A stretch of 64,000 nucleotides of DNA, from the NCBI GenBank assembly GCA_958295665.1, contig OY282560.1, forward strand, positions 192,946,061 to 193,010,060. Reading direction: 5' to 3'. The DNA comes from Tipula vernalis. Lineage: Eukaryota; Arthropoda; Insecta; Diptera; Tipulidae. The notes beneath the pieces are model-generated. The model saw nothing but the letters and a program-made list of their open reading frames with translations, was not told the origin of the DNA and ran no database searches. Below, one piece after another: positions 22,927 to 31,107 of the stretch (the first letter of the stretch is position 1; the number at the start of each line of letters is the position of its first letter). Position numbers and translations under genes: made by a program.

Positions 22927-23587
22927 CAGGGTGAATTTTTTAAAAAATGCCATGCTTTTATCTCGAGAACGGTGCTAGATAGGAGAAAATTACTTATAAT
23001 TAAAGTTGATAAGTGTCGAGGGGGACATCGGATGGTGACCATCAATTCGATATTGACTTCGACCTTCAAGATCAGTTGAAGGTCAAATTGATTTTTTTAA
23101 GGATAGATCGCAAAATTATATGTTCAGATAGGAATTTTAGGCTCTTCTTTTGAACGATTTTCAGATGTTAATTCAAGGACAAATTAATGAACGACTTAAT
23201 TTAAAATTGTTGGAACCACGACCTTAAGTACCAAGTTGGTATTGTCTTGGTGTATTCCCCATTAAAATTCATTTTTTGCTGGTTATTTCTTATTATTTAG
23301 TAATTTGTCCTTGAATTAACATCTGAAAGTCATTCAAAAGAAGAGCCTAAAGTTCCTATCTGAACATATAATTTTGCGATCTTTCCGAATCCGGGGTCAA
23401 AAATAGCTATTTCTATTTAAAAAATTCAATTTGACCTTCAATTGACCTTGACGGTCGATGTCAAGATCGAATTGAAGGTCACCATCCGATGTCCACCTTG
23501 ACATTTAACAACATTAATTACAAGTAATTTTCTCTTATCCTGCACCGTTCTCGAGATAAAGCCTGGCATTTTTTACCAAACACCCTG
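22927..23587. mobile_element. 661-bp palindromic element (long-TIR MITE)
   Basis: It starts CAGGGTG and ends CACCCTG. The two arms (about 22927-23195 and 23300-23587) are close inverse copies. Shared blocks include TTTATCTCGAGAACGGTGC, GGACATCGGATGGTGACC, TCGCAAAATTATATGTTCAG and TTCAGATGTTAATTCAAGG. The ~110-bp centre is unique. No transposase is encoded. The flanks are TA-rich but a clean target duplication is not preserved. Confidence 0.85.
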
Positions 23588-23844
23588 CATATAACAAAAT
23601 ATGCATTTATACAAGTATACTTCATACAGTGTAGCATTAGTAGTTAAATACGCTATATAACAAACATTTATGATAAAAACCAATATTAAATTTCATCAAA
23701 AGTCAACTATAACACAACTTGAAGATTGTAAAATCAAAACTGAATATTCAAATGATCAATGATTAGGTATTGGAAACATTTTTCTAAATTGACAATTGTA
23801 ATTCTAGGTAAGCCGAGGTGAAATAAAAACATAACTGGAGAGAT

Positions 23845-24540
23845 GCAAAAATTCCATACCAGGTCCTGACAGGATAAAGTACAGCACAATACAGCAGTTA
23901 GACCCTAAATGCAAAGTAGGAATCTTCGATCTGCGTATAGCGGCCAAATGTTTGTTAAGCTCTCAAACAAACCGGACCAGGACAAAGTGCTTAAGCTATC
24001 GGCAAAACCAAGCGCATCAAATCATTTTCTTCGAGCTGGTAACTTTACGCGCTTCGCAGAATGGCGGTTTAGGGACGCTTAACTGCCGCTTTAGAGGAGG
24101 CGATAAAATATGTAGGATTTGTGGATACGCTAATGAAACGTTGCCTAGGTTTTGTGCCACTTCCTTCACATTTTAGAAGCATAACATCGAGGCATAATGA
24201 TGTCCAAAACCGCCTGGTAGCTGCAATACCATCAAAAAGCAATAGAACAATTGCCATTAATCGCACCGTTCCGAGGGCAACATCCACTTTAAGGCCGGAT
24301 ATTGTCATTACTGATGAATACGAAAATAGGAGCATAATTATTGACGTCTGCTGCACATTCGAAAATGGGTCGGATGCTTTTCTTATAGCACGCGAAGAAA
24401 AAAAGCGGAAATACGAAGCGATCACAAGGCAGTTCAGGCAGGAGGGGAACCGGGTATATGTGAATGCATTCATCTTTGGTGCACTCGGTTCTTAGGACCC
24501 TGGAGTAGAAATATTTCTGTGAACCATGCCTCTGGAATAA
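23845..24540 (+). pseudogene. R2/NeSL-like LINE: RT start and restriction-like endonuclease
   Basis: The first part has IPGPDRIKYSTIQQLDPK, the start of an RT domain (P-G-P-D), but the polymerase core is deleted. Next comes a zinc motif, CRICGYANETLP. The frame 24121-24495 then reads RPDIVITDEYENRSIIIDV, the PD...D signature of the C-terminal restriction-like endonuclease, and FENGSDAFLIAREEKKRKY and GNRVYVNAFIFGALGSWDP. Such endonucleases nick the target site in R2, NeSL and related LINEs. The internal deletion makes it dead. No 28S rDNA or other known target flanks it, so which family it belongs to is open. Confidence 0.8.
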
Positions 24541-25408
24541 ACGACAGTGTTTCCGAAAGCAACAAAAGTGCTTCCGAAGTCGTTATCAGCCAATTATAAA
24601 TATTCACCTATATAAAAATTCAACTATAACATATGTATATATAATATGAACCTATCCATGGAAACATGTTGCTTTTTTAAGAAAACTTTACAGCCATGAA
24701 ATCAGCTAAAAATAACCATCCATTTGTTAAAAGAAAAAAAAAATTTGTAGCATCTTATTTTAATGTATTAATCCTCGGATGTACCGTTTGGTTTAATAAA
24801 AGTCCGCAAGGATTGTTACCCACTGAGACCAATTGTAAGTTATTTTTCATCGACTAAAATGTGGCAGATTTTAGAAATAAAATTCAAAACATAGATCTAC
24901 CTCAAAATTATTTCTTAATATCTTTAGTACTTTTTTAAAGCGATTCCAATTTGTTTTGATACAGATTTAATTCTAAGAGAAGATGTTTTAAACACATTTT
25001 TGGCCCTCCAAGGCGCTCATCAATCAGTCCAACAGTGGCTTACTTGTTATTAGAATATATTGAGACTGAAGTATTGAAAACAACTTGTTGTTGTTGACAA
25101 TATTTAAACGGCTATTCCAAATTCTGATGTTGATTATTTTCTCAAATTTATTTATGAAATTAAAAATTAATTTCGTTTATTTTCTTGAAGTTTTAGTAAT
25201 ACTTGACAAAAATACAAGCGTTAAAACCAATTTTTAACACAGAAATTTGGTCGAGTGGATATCTAAATTATGAAACGTAGCGACCATCTTCGATACAAAA
25301 TAAAGACGGTGGAGACAATTTCAATTTTCTTTCATTAAGGGCGTATTGATTTTGAATGGTTATCCAAAGGACTTTAGTGTCCTAAATTTTAAAGTGGCTA
25401 TTAACAAA
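24541..25408. other. AT-rich DNA with a possible Penelope RT scrap
   Basis: Most of this has no recognisable content. At 24785-24880 (plus) one frame reads FGLIKVRKDCYPLRPIVSYF. 'K-(V/I)-x-K-x-x-x-P-L-R-P-I-V-S' is a known early RT block of Penelope-like elements. It is short and followed by stops, so I treat it as a possible relic only. The intact Gypsy element inserted at the right edge. Confidence 0.45.
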
Positions 25409-25413
25409 AATAC

Positions 25414-25834
25414 GTAACAAATTAAAGCGCCTTAATGACGACTTCGTTTATTTAAGTTTTGTGTAATATTGTATAAATTCACTAGAATAATGTGTATTTC
25501 AGATATTTATAAAATAAAATAAATTAACCACGAATCAGTTAGAACTGGAGTGGGAAACCAACGCCAACGAGTCTATTATTTTCGCTCCGCACGCTGTCAC
25601 GCAACGGATTTAAATCCCCTCGATTCCGAGAGTGGAAGGTCAATAACCTTGCCGTGCCGTGACGCCATTCGAGTTGTCCCGCTCGCCTAAGCCGTTCCTC
25701 TGTGACCGGAGCCACCATCGCACCATTTCACCTACAGACTAAATCCTCGTAGAGGAAGGGTCAATAACCCTTGCTGTGGTGAAGTACTGCTCTGTCACTC
25801 CGCGTCTAGCAGAACGAGCAGCCATCGAAGTTAC
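25414..25834 (+). repeat. 5' LTR of the intact Gypsy element
   Basis: It is 421 bp long, with inverted ends GTAAC...GTTAC. It carries the element's promoter; a TATA-like TATTTATAAAATAAA lies at about 25503-25517. The GC-rich second half contains an imperfect internal repeat (GTGGAAGGTCAATAACCTTG and GGAAGGGTCAATAACCCTTG). It appears identical to the copy at 30682-31102. Confidence 0.95.
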
Positions 25835-25836
25835 AG

Positions 25837-25856
25837 TGGTGTCAGATGTGGGGTAG
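25837..25856 (+). other. Primer-binding site of the intact Gypsy element
   Basis: Two bases after the LTR the sequence TGGTGTCAGATGTGGGG begins with TGG, as expected for the complement of a tRNA 3' CCA end. It resembles sites used with tRNA-Leu; that identification is from memory and unverified. Confidence 0.7.
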
Positions 25857-25878
25857 TGTTATCCTCACAAACTAACCG

Positions 25879-27117
25879 ATGGCCACGTTACAAGATCAGC
25901 TAGATGAGCTCCGGAAGCAAATGTCCGAGCTACAGGAGGCACACAAGTCAATGGATGATGCCAAGAAAAAGGCTGAGGAGGAAGCGGCGGTCGCCCGACA
26001 ACAGTTAGCTGCCATTCAGCAGTCACAAACGGCAACGGAGGCAGCCCAACAAAAAGCCGAAGCAGAAACCATGGCGGTCCGGCAACAATTAGAAGCAATG
26101 CACGCAGAAATGGCCGTACATACGCGAACTACGCAAGAAGAGTGCGAGCAGATACAGATAGAAGGAGTGCCATTTACCACCCTACAACAAGCTTTTCTGG
26201 AGTTTTCGCAGAAGATTTCATGGCTGGCTAAAATGTCAACACCTAGAGCGTCTGTCACGGCCGATGTACCGCGCTGTGCGGATTCAGATCCTGTTGTAGT
26301 TACAGCCCCTGGTACAGCTCCGGCCCCGGGTGTATTATTGCCGGTAACTACGCAAGTCAACGAATATTCAGACATCCTGTCGCGGCCACTAAAGTTGTCA
26401 ACATACGACGGCTCCTCCTGTTGGGAGGAGTATTACACGCATTTCGAGTTGGTCGCGGAAGCTAACGGGTGGACCACACTACAGCGAGCCATCCAATTGG
26501 GAGCAACGTTACGCGGCGATGCACTAGTAGTGCTATCTTCAATCGAGCCGGCGGCAAGACGAGATTTCGAATTATTGTGTAACTCATTGTCGCTTCGTTT
26601 TGGTACAGACCAACAAGAGAAAATAAGTCATATCCTTCTTCGCTATCGAACACAACAAACCAAGGAGAGCCTCTCAGCATTCGGAATGGATGTGGAGAAA
26701 TTGGCGCGGCAAGCCTTCCCTACCCTTCCTCGAGAAGCATTGGACCGCATTGCTCTGATGCAGTTCATAGACGGTATCCACGAAATCGAAGTACAAGATC
26801 TCGTCAGGATGGCTAGCCCGACAACGCTTCGTGATGCTTTAGCCAAAGCCATCGAAACCACGGCAGTGCGCCGCGCCACCCGCATGAACCAGAGGAGTGT
26901 ACGAGAAACTATTTTCGAAGAAGATACGGGAACCGTCGTCGACGAAGTCACTCTCGAGGCCAACACTGATACTGAATTAGCTCCACGAAGGAGGCCCAGA
27001 TATCGATATAAAGGGAAGCAAAGAACGTCCACCGAAAAGAAAGAAGAGAACGTCGATAAACCCTGCTCCTGTGCACCAAACGTGAGCACCAAGACACCAT
27101 CGGAAAACGAGAACTAG
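25879..27117 (+). CDS. gag: Gypsy Gag polyprotein
   Basis: This open frame of 412 codons starts at the first ATG after the primer-binding site. Residues 1-80 are a long charged coiled coil rich in Gln, Glu, Lys and Ala (DQLDELRKQMSELQEAHKSM, then two AVRQQL-type repeats). A proline- and alanine-rich linker follows, and then a retroviral-type capsid region: RPLKLSTYDGSSCWEEYYTH, QLGATLRGDALVVLSSIE, and FGTDQQEKISHILLRYRTQQ with the 'RYRTQQTKESL' major-homology-like helix. The C-terminus is basic (RRRPRYRYKGKQR) but has no complete CCHC knuckle; only CSC remains near the end. Gag would build the cytoplasmic particle and bind the RNA, here probably through the basic tail. The last 58 bases overlap the pol frame. 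Confidence 0.93.
   Translation: MATLQDQLDELRKQMSELQEAHKSMDDAKKKAEEEAAVARQQLAAIQQSQTATEAAQQKAEAETMAVRQQLEAMHAEMAVHTRTTQEECEQIQIEGVPFTTLQQAFLEFSQKISWLAKMSTPRASVTADVPRCADSDPVVVTAPGTAPAPGVLLPVTTQVNEYSDILSRPLKLSTYDGSSCWEEYYTHFELVAEANGWTTLQRAIQLGATLRGDALVVLSSIEPAARRDFELLCNSLSLRFGTDQQEKISHILLRYRTQQTKESLSAFGMDVEKLARQAFPTLPREALDRIALMQFIDGIHEIEVQDLVRMASPTTLRDALAKAIETTAVRRATRMNQRSVRETIFEEDTGTVVDEVTLEANTDTELAPRRRPRYRYKGKQRTSTEKKEENVDKPCSCAPNVSTKTPSENEN
27060..27117 (+). promoter_or_regulatory. gag-pol overlap, presumed -1 frameshift region
   Basis: The pol frame is closed by TAA at 27057 and the gag frame by TAG at 27115, so any -1 shift must occur within these 58 bases. No perfect X-XXY-YYZ heptamer is present. 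The best candidate is GGAAAAC at 27102-27108 (gag codons GAA AAC), followed within 10 bases by the gag stop. The position is inferred. Confidence 0.5.
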
Positions 27118-30100
27118 TCGCTGGTATAGGGCACCCAGCGGCTAAAGAAAATCATAATGCCCCAGAGGAAATAACAATCCAAGCAACCAACGGTGCCTCC
27201 TTGACAACCGAGGGACTTCTCAACCAAAAGAAGTGTACATTCGTCATCGATACCGGTGCTACGGTGAGTTTAGTGAACAGCAATTTTCATAAACTATGGC
27301 CTACGATCATACGACCATGCAACTTACGAGTTAAGACAGTGACTGGAGATCCTTGCCCGGTCCGCGGTATCGTCGACCTAACTGTCAAACTGGGAGAGTT
27401 CGCACAGCCGGCAAGTTTTGTTATTGCCGAGATAAGAGACGATGTGATACTCGGCACCGACTTCCTGAAGAAATTCCACGGCCAAATTAATCTGGTGGAT
27501 GAATGGTTGCTCTTGAACAACAAGAAAATCGCGATCTCGGTCGCTGCAAATCCCGCCATCGCGACTTCATCAAGAGTGAGCATACCCCCTAGATCAGAAA
27601 TGTTTGTCTCTGTGAAGCTAGCCACGACCAGCTTAGGGACCTACGTGATCGAGCACCCAGAAACATCCAATCTGCCGGAGGGAATTATGATCGCACGAGG
27701 ACTCATCGACGCAAGTAGCCCTCTTCAGCATGTGCGAATAGCTAACATCACAGATCAGGTGAAGATCCTCCCAGAAAACACCTATGTAGGCGAGATGAAA
27801 GGGGCAGAAATCGTTTCTCCGGGAAACTGGGACCCGGCTTCGCAAAACCAAATCGACGAAGTAATCCAACGATCTCTGCAAGGAATACCAAGAGAATCAC
27901 ACTATTCGGTCAAACAATTTTTAAATAGTTATAGTGACGTATTTGCTAGATTCCTCGGGGACTACGGGAAAACGACTCTTACTAAACATGTAATAGAAGT
28001 AGGAGAGGCCAGTCCAATAAAGCAACCACCGCGGAAAATACCCATTGCGAAACAGGGTGAAATGAGCAACCTATTAACTGATATGAAAATCAAAGGCGTC
28101 ATCGAGCCAGCTGTCAGCCCTTGGTCGTCTCCCGTCGTGCTTGTTCGGAAGAAAGATGGGTCCCTAAGGTTTTGCGTCGATTACCGGCGATTGAATGATG
28201 TCACCCGGAAGGACTCGTTTCCTTTACCTCGAGTTGATGTTACTTTGGATTCCATGAAAGGCGCGTGCTGGTTTTCGACCCTCGATTTAGAATCCGGTTA
28301 TTGGCAGGTAGAATTGGACGAAAAAGACAGGCCTAAGACTGCGTTTTCGACTGGAGACGGCCTTTGGCAGTTCACCGTAATGCCTTTTGGTCTGTGCAAC
28401 GCTCCTGCCACATTCTCGAGATTAATGCAGATGGTTTTCGCAGGGCTCCCATGGGAAACGTGCCTGGTTTATCTAGATGACATAATCGTCTATGGAAAAG
28501 ACGTCGACGAACTAACCAAGAAGATGCAACAGGTATTCGAGAGGCTACGAGCAGCAAACTTGAAGCTCAATCCAAAAAAATGCCATCTATTCAAGAAAGA
28601 AGTTCAATACCTAGGACATATCGTTAGTAATAAAGGTATTCGAACAAATCCCACCAAAATAGAGACGATCCGTAGCTGGCCGCGTCCAGAAGGGAAGTCA
28701 CACATGCGCAGCTTTTTGGGCCTCTGTTCATACTACCGCACATTCATTAGAAATTTCGCTTCCATCGCCAAGCCATTGTTCGAATTGACGGAAAAACAGC
28801 GAAAATTCGAATGGAACGACCATGCGAAATGGGCTTTCGAAGAATTAAAGCGCCTGATGAGCACCACACCGATCTTGGCATATCCTCAACTTGATAAACC
28901 TTTCATCGTCGACACTGATGCAAGTCTAGTCGGGATTGGCGGCGTCCTATCGCAAGAAGTAGAGGGCAACGAGAAAATTATCGATAACTTTTCGCGGACT
29001 TTGAGGAATGCGGAACGAAATTACTGCACCACCCGACGGGAATTATTAGCTGTCGTGAAATCTCTCCAACACTTCCATTCCTATTTGTATGGCCAACATT
29101 TCACCGTGCGTACAGATCATGCGTCGTTAACCTGGCTGCTGAATTTTAAAAGGCCTGAAGGCCAAGTTGCTCGATGGATCGAAATTTTACAACAATACGA
29201 TTTTGAGATCCAGTATCGCCGTGGCCAGAAACATGGAAACGCGGACGCTTTTTCACGACGTCCCTGCGCGGCAGAGTGCCACGAATGTGTCAGAATCGAG
29301 AACCGCGAAGCAGAATTCACCGTTCAAGTGACGAGACTAGATACGGGTGAAGCACGCTTCATAAAGGCTCAGCAGCAAGATGCCGCTCTGGGACGAATCT
29401 ATGCATGGAAGCAGCAAGACAATCGGCCGACATGGGAGGAAATTTCTACACTACCTGCAATTACCAAAGGGTATTGGGCACAATGGGACTCGATTATACT
29501 ACACGATGGGCTCCTAAATCGTAAGTTCGAATCAGCTGACGGAACTTCCACTACTTTTCAGATCTTACTACCGCCATCCATGATCGAGGAAGTGTTAACG
29601 GATGCTCATGATGGGAAAACCTCAGGGCATTTTGGTGTAACGAAAACCAAACAGCGAGTAAGGGAGAAATTTTATTGGCAAGGATGGCTCCGGGGTATCG
29701 AACAATGGTGCCGGAAATGCGACGTATGTGCCGCACGGAAAGGTCCGCATCGCCGAACTCGTGGACGAATGAAGCGTTATGTAGTTGGCGCCCCTTTCGA
29801 AAGAATTGGGATTGACATCAAGGGTCCACTTCCAGTCACGGATAAAGGAAACCGCTACGCGTTAGTCATTATGGACTATTTTACGAAGTGGCCAGAAGTC
29901 ATCGGGATACCAGACCAGACTGCTGAAACTGTAGCCGAGACATTGATCCAAGAGGTTGTCTCTCGCTATGGTGTACCTCTCGAAATCCATTCGGACCAAG
30001 GTAGAAATTTCGAAGCGGCTGTGTTCACCAAGACAATGGAACTTCTCGGTGCTAAAAAGACGAGAACCACACCACTGCACCCGCAATCTGATGGAATGGT

Positions 30101-30644
30101 AGAACGGCATAACCGCACCTTGGGTGATTACTTAGCCAAATTCATTGGAGATAATCAGCACGAGTGGGACCGACTGCTCCCATTGTTCATGTTGGCGTAT
30201 CGCTCGTCGGTTCATGAGTCGACGAATGTGTCTCCCGCCGAAATGCTACAAGGAAGAAAACTGCGCTTACCAGGGTGCATGTTGGTAGGATCAAATCCTG
30301 ATACATCGACGACCGACGATTATTCCGGAAATCTCCAAAAGCGGATGGATCGCATTCACGAGTTCGCTCGCGGAAATCTTAATCTCGCAACCAACAAGAT
30401 GGTCAAACAATACGATTCCAAAGCAAACCCCATCCAGTTTGGCGTAGGAGATTTGGTGTGGTTATACAACCCCGTCCGACGAGTTGGGCTTTGCCCTAAG
30501 CTGCAATGTGATTGGGAGGGACCGTACGAAATCATCGGCAAACTGAACGACTTGATTGTCCGGGTAAAGAAACCCGCTGGCAGAGCAAAAGTGGTGCACG
30601 TCGACAGATTGGGTCGCTACCTCGGAAATACAACATCACCCTAA
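27060..30644 (+). CDS. pol: Gypsy Pol polyprotein (PR-RT-RNase H-IN)
   Basis: The frame is open for 1194 codons from 27060, in the -1 phase relative to gag. There is no suitable ATG at its start (27201 is TTG), so it is most simply made by -1 frameshifting into a Gag-Pol fusion. Domains in order: protease FVIDTGATVSLV (catalytic DTG near 27249) with VILGTDFL; RT with KDGSLRFCVDYRRLND, STLDLESGYWQV and the catalytic YLDD at 28470; RNase H with VDTDASLVGIGGVL (Asp at 28911); integrase with the HHCC finger (His at 29607, CRKCDVC) and catalytic D, D, E at 29814, 29994 and 30102, spaced D-60-D-35-E. A GPY/F-type module (WEGPYEIIGKLND) ends it. Every catalytic residue I checked is present. Confidence 0.95.
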   Translation, partial: TLLLCTKREHQDTIGKRELVAGIGHPAAKENHNAPEEITIQATNGASLTTEGLLNQKKCTFVIDTGATVSLVNSNFHKLWPTIIRPCNLRVKTVTGDPCPVRGIVDLTVKLGEFAQPASFVIAEIRDDVILGTDFLKKFHGQINLVDEWLLLNNKKIAISVAANPAIATSSRVSIPPRSEMFVSVKLATTSLGTYVIEHPETSNLPEGIMIARGLIDASSPLQHVRIANITDQVKILPENTYVGEMKGAEIVSPGNWDPASQNQIDEVIQRSLQGIPRESHYSVKQFLNSYSDVFARFLGDYGKTTLTKHVIEVGEASPIKQPPRKIPIAKQGEMSNLLTDMKIKGVIEPAVSPWSSPVVLVRKKDGSLRFCVDYRRLNDVTRKDSFPLPRVDVTLDSMKGACWFSTLDLESGYWQVELDEKDRPKTAFSTGDGLWQFTVMPFGLCNAPATFSRLMQMVFAGLPWETCLVYLDDIIVYGKDVDELTKKMQQVFERLRAANLKLNPKKCHLFKKEVQYLGHIVSNKGIRTNPTKIETIRSWPRPEGKSHMRSFLGLCSYYRTFIRNFASIAKPLFELTEKQRKFEWNDHAKWAFEELKRLMSTTPILAYPQLDKPFIVDTDASLVGIGGVLSQEVEGNEKIIDNFSRTLRNAERNYCTTRRELLAVVKSLQHFHSYLYGQHFTVRTDHASLTWLLNFKRPEGQVARWIEILQQYDFEIQYRRGQKHGNADAFSRRPCAAECHECVRIENREAEFTVQVTRLDTGEARFIKAQQQDAALGRIYAWKQQDNRPTWEEISTLPAITKGYWAQWDSIILHDGLLNRKFESADGTSTTFQILLPPSMIEEVLTDAHDGKTSGHFGVTKTKQRVREKFYWQGWLRGIEQWCRKCDVCAARKGPHRRTRGRMKRYVVGAPFERIGIDIKGPLPVTDKGNRYALVIMDYFTKWPEVIGIPDQTAETVAETLIQEVVSRYGVPLEIHSDQGRNFEAAVFTKTMELLGAKKTRTTPLHPQSDGMVERHNRTLGDYLAKFIGDNQHEWDRLLPLFMLAYRSSVHESTNVSPAEMLQGRKLRLPGCMLVGSNPDTSTTDDYSGNLQKRMDRIHEFARGNLNLATNKMVKQYDSKANPIQFGVGDLVWLYNPVRRVGLCPKLQCDWEGPYEIIGKLNDLIVRVKKPAGRAKVVHVDRLGRYLGNTTSP

Positions 30645-30669
30645 ATTGCGACGGGACGTTCGCAAGCCG

Positions 30670-30681
30670 GAAGGGGGCAGT
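30670..30681 (+). other. Polypurine tract of the intact Gypsy element
   Basis: GGAAGGGGGCAGT directly precedes the 3' LTR. It is the expected plus-strand primer, although two pyrimidine positions interrupt the last bases. Confidence 0.7.
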
Positions 30682-31102
30682 GTAACAAATTAAAGCGCCT
30701 TAATGACGACTTCGTTTATTTAAGTTTTGTGTAATATTGTATAAATTCACTAGAATAATGTGTATTTCAGATATTTATAAAATAAAATAAATTAACCACG
30801 AATCAGTTAGAACTGGAGTGGGAAACCAACGCCAACGAGTCTATTATTTTCGCTCCGCACGCTGTCACGCAACGGATTTAAATCCCCTCGATTCCGAGAG
30901 TGGAAGGTCAATAACCTTGCCGTGCCGTGACGCCATTCGAGTTGTCCCGCTCGCCTAAGCCGTTCCTCTGTGACCGGAGCCACCATCGCACCATTTCACC
31001 TACAGACTAAATCCTCGTAGAGGAAGGGTCAATAACCCTTGCTGTGGTGAAGTACTGCTCTGTCACTCCGCGTCTAGCAGAACGAGCAGCCATCGAAGTT
31101 AC
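30682..31102 (+). repeat. 3' LTR of the intact Gypsy element
   Basis: This is a 421-bp copy of the LTR at 25414-25834 with no difference I can find. It is followed by the target duplicate AATAC. It supplies the transcript end. Confidence 0.95.
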
Positions 31103-31107
31103 AATAC

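Larger units (their letters stand above)
25409..31107 (+). mobile_element. Complete Gypsy LTR retrotransposon with target duplication
   Basis: The element spans 25414-31102 (5689 bp), flanked on both sides by the 5-bp sequence AATAC (25409-25413 and 31103-31107). The order is 5' LTR, primer-binding site, gag, pol (protease, RT, RNase H, integrase), polypurine tract, 3' LTR. The two LTRs are the same length and I see no difference between them by eye. Both reading frames are open over their full length. It is GC-richer than its surroundings. All of this points to a very recent insertion, possibly of an active element. There is no envelope gene. Confidence 0.95.

Noticed and set aside
22927..23587. 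CRISPR-like or other direct-repeat system
   Set aside because: The repeats are one long inverted pair and not evenly spaced direct repeats with unique spacers; the genome is eukaryotic.
27201..27203. Start codon of pol at 27201
   Set aside because: The codon is TTG and the same frame is open back to 27060, so a separate start is not supported; a -1 Gag-Pol fusion is more likely.
25865..30541. Open frames of 60-149 codons on the minus strand across the intact Gypsy element
   Set aside because: They are antisense shadows of gag and pol in GC-richer DNA; they have no motifs of their own.
25414..31102. Endogenous retrovirus with an envelope gene
   Set aside because: After integrase the sequence goes to the polypurine tract and LTR within about 40 bases; there is no room for env.
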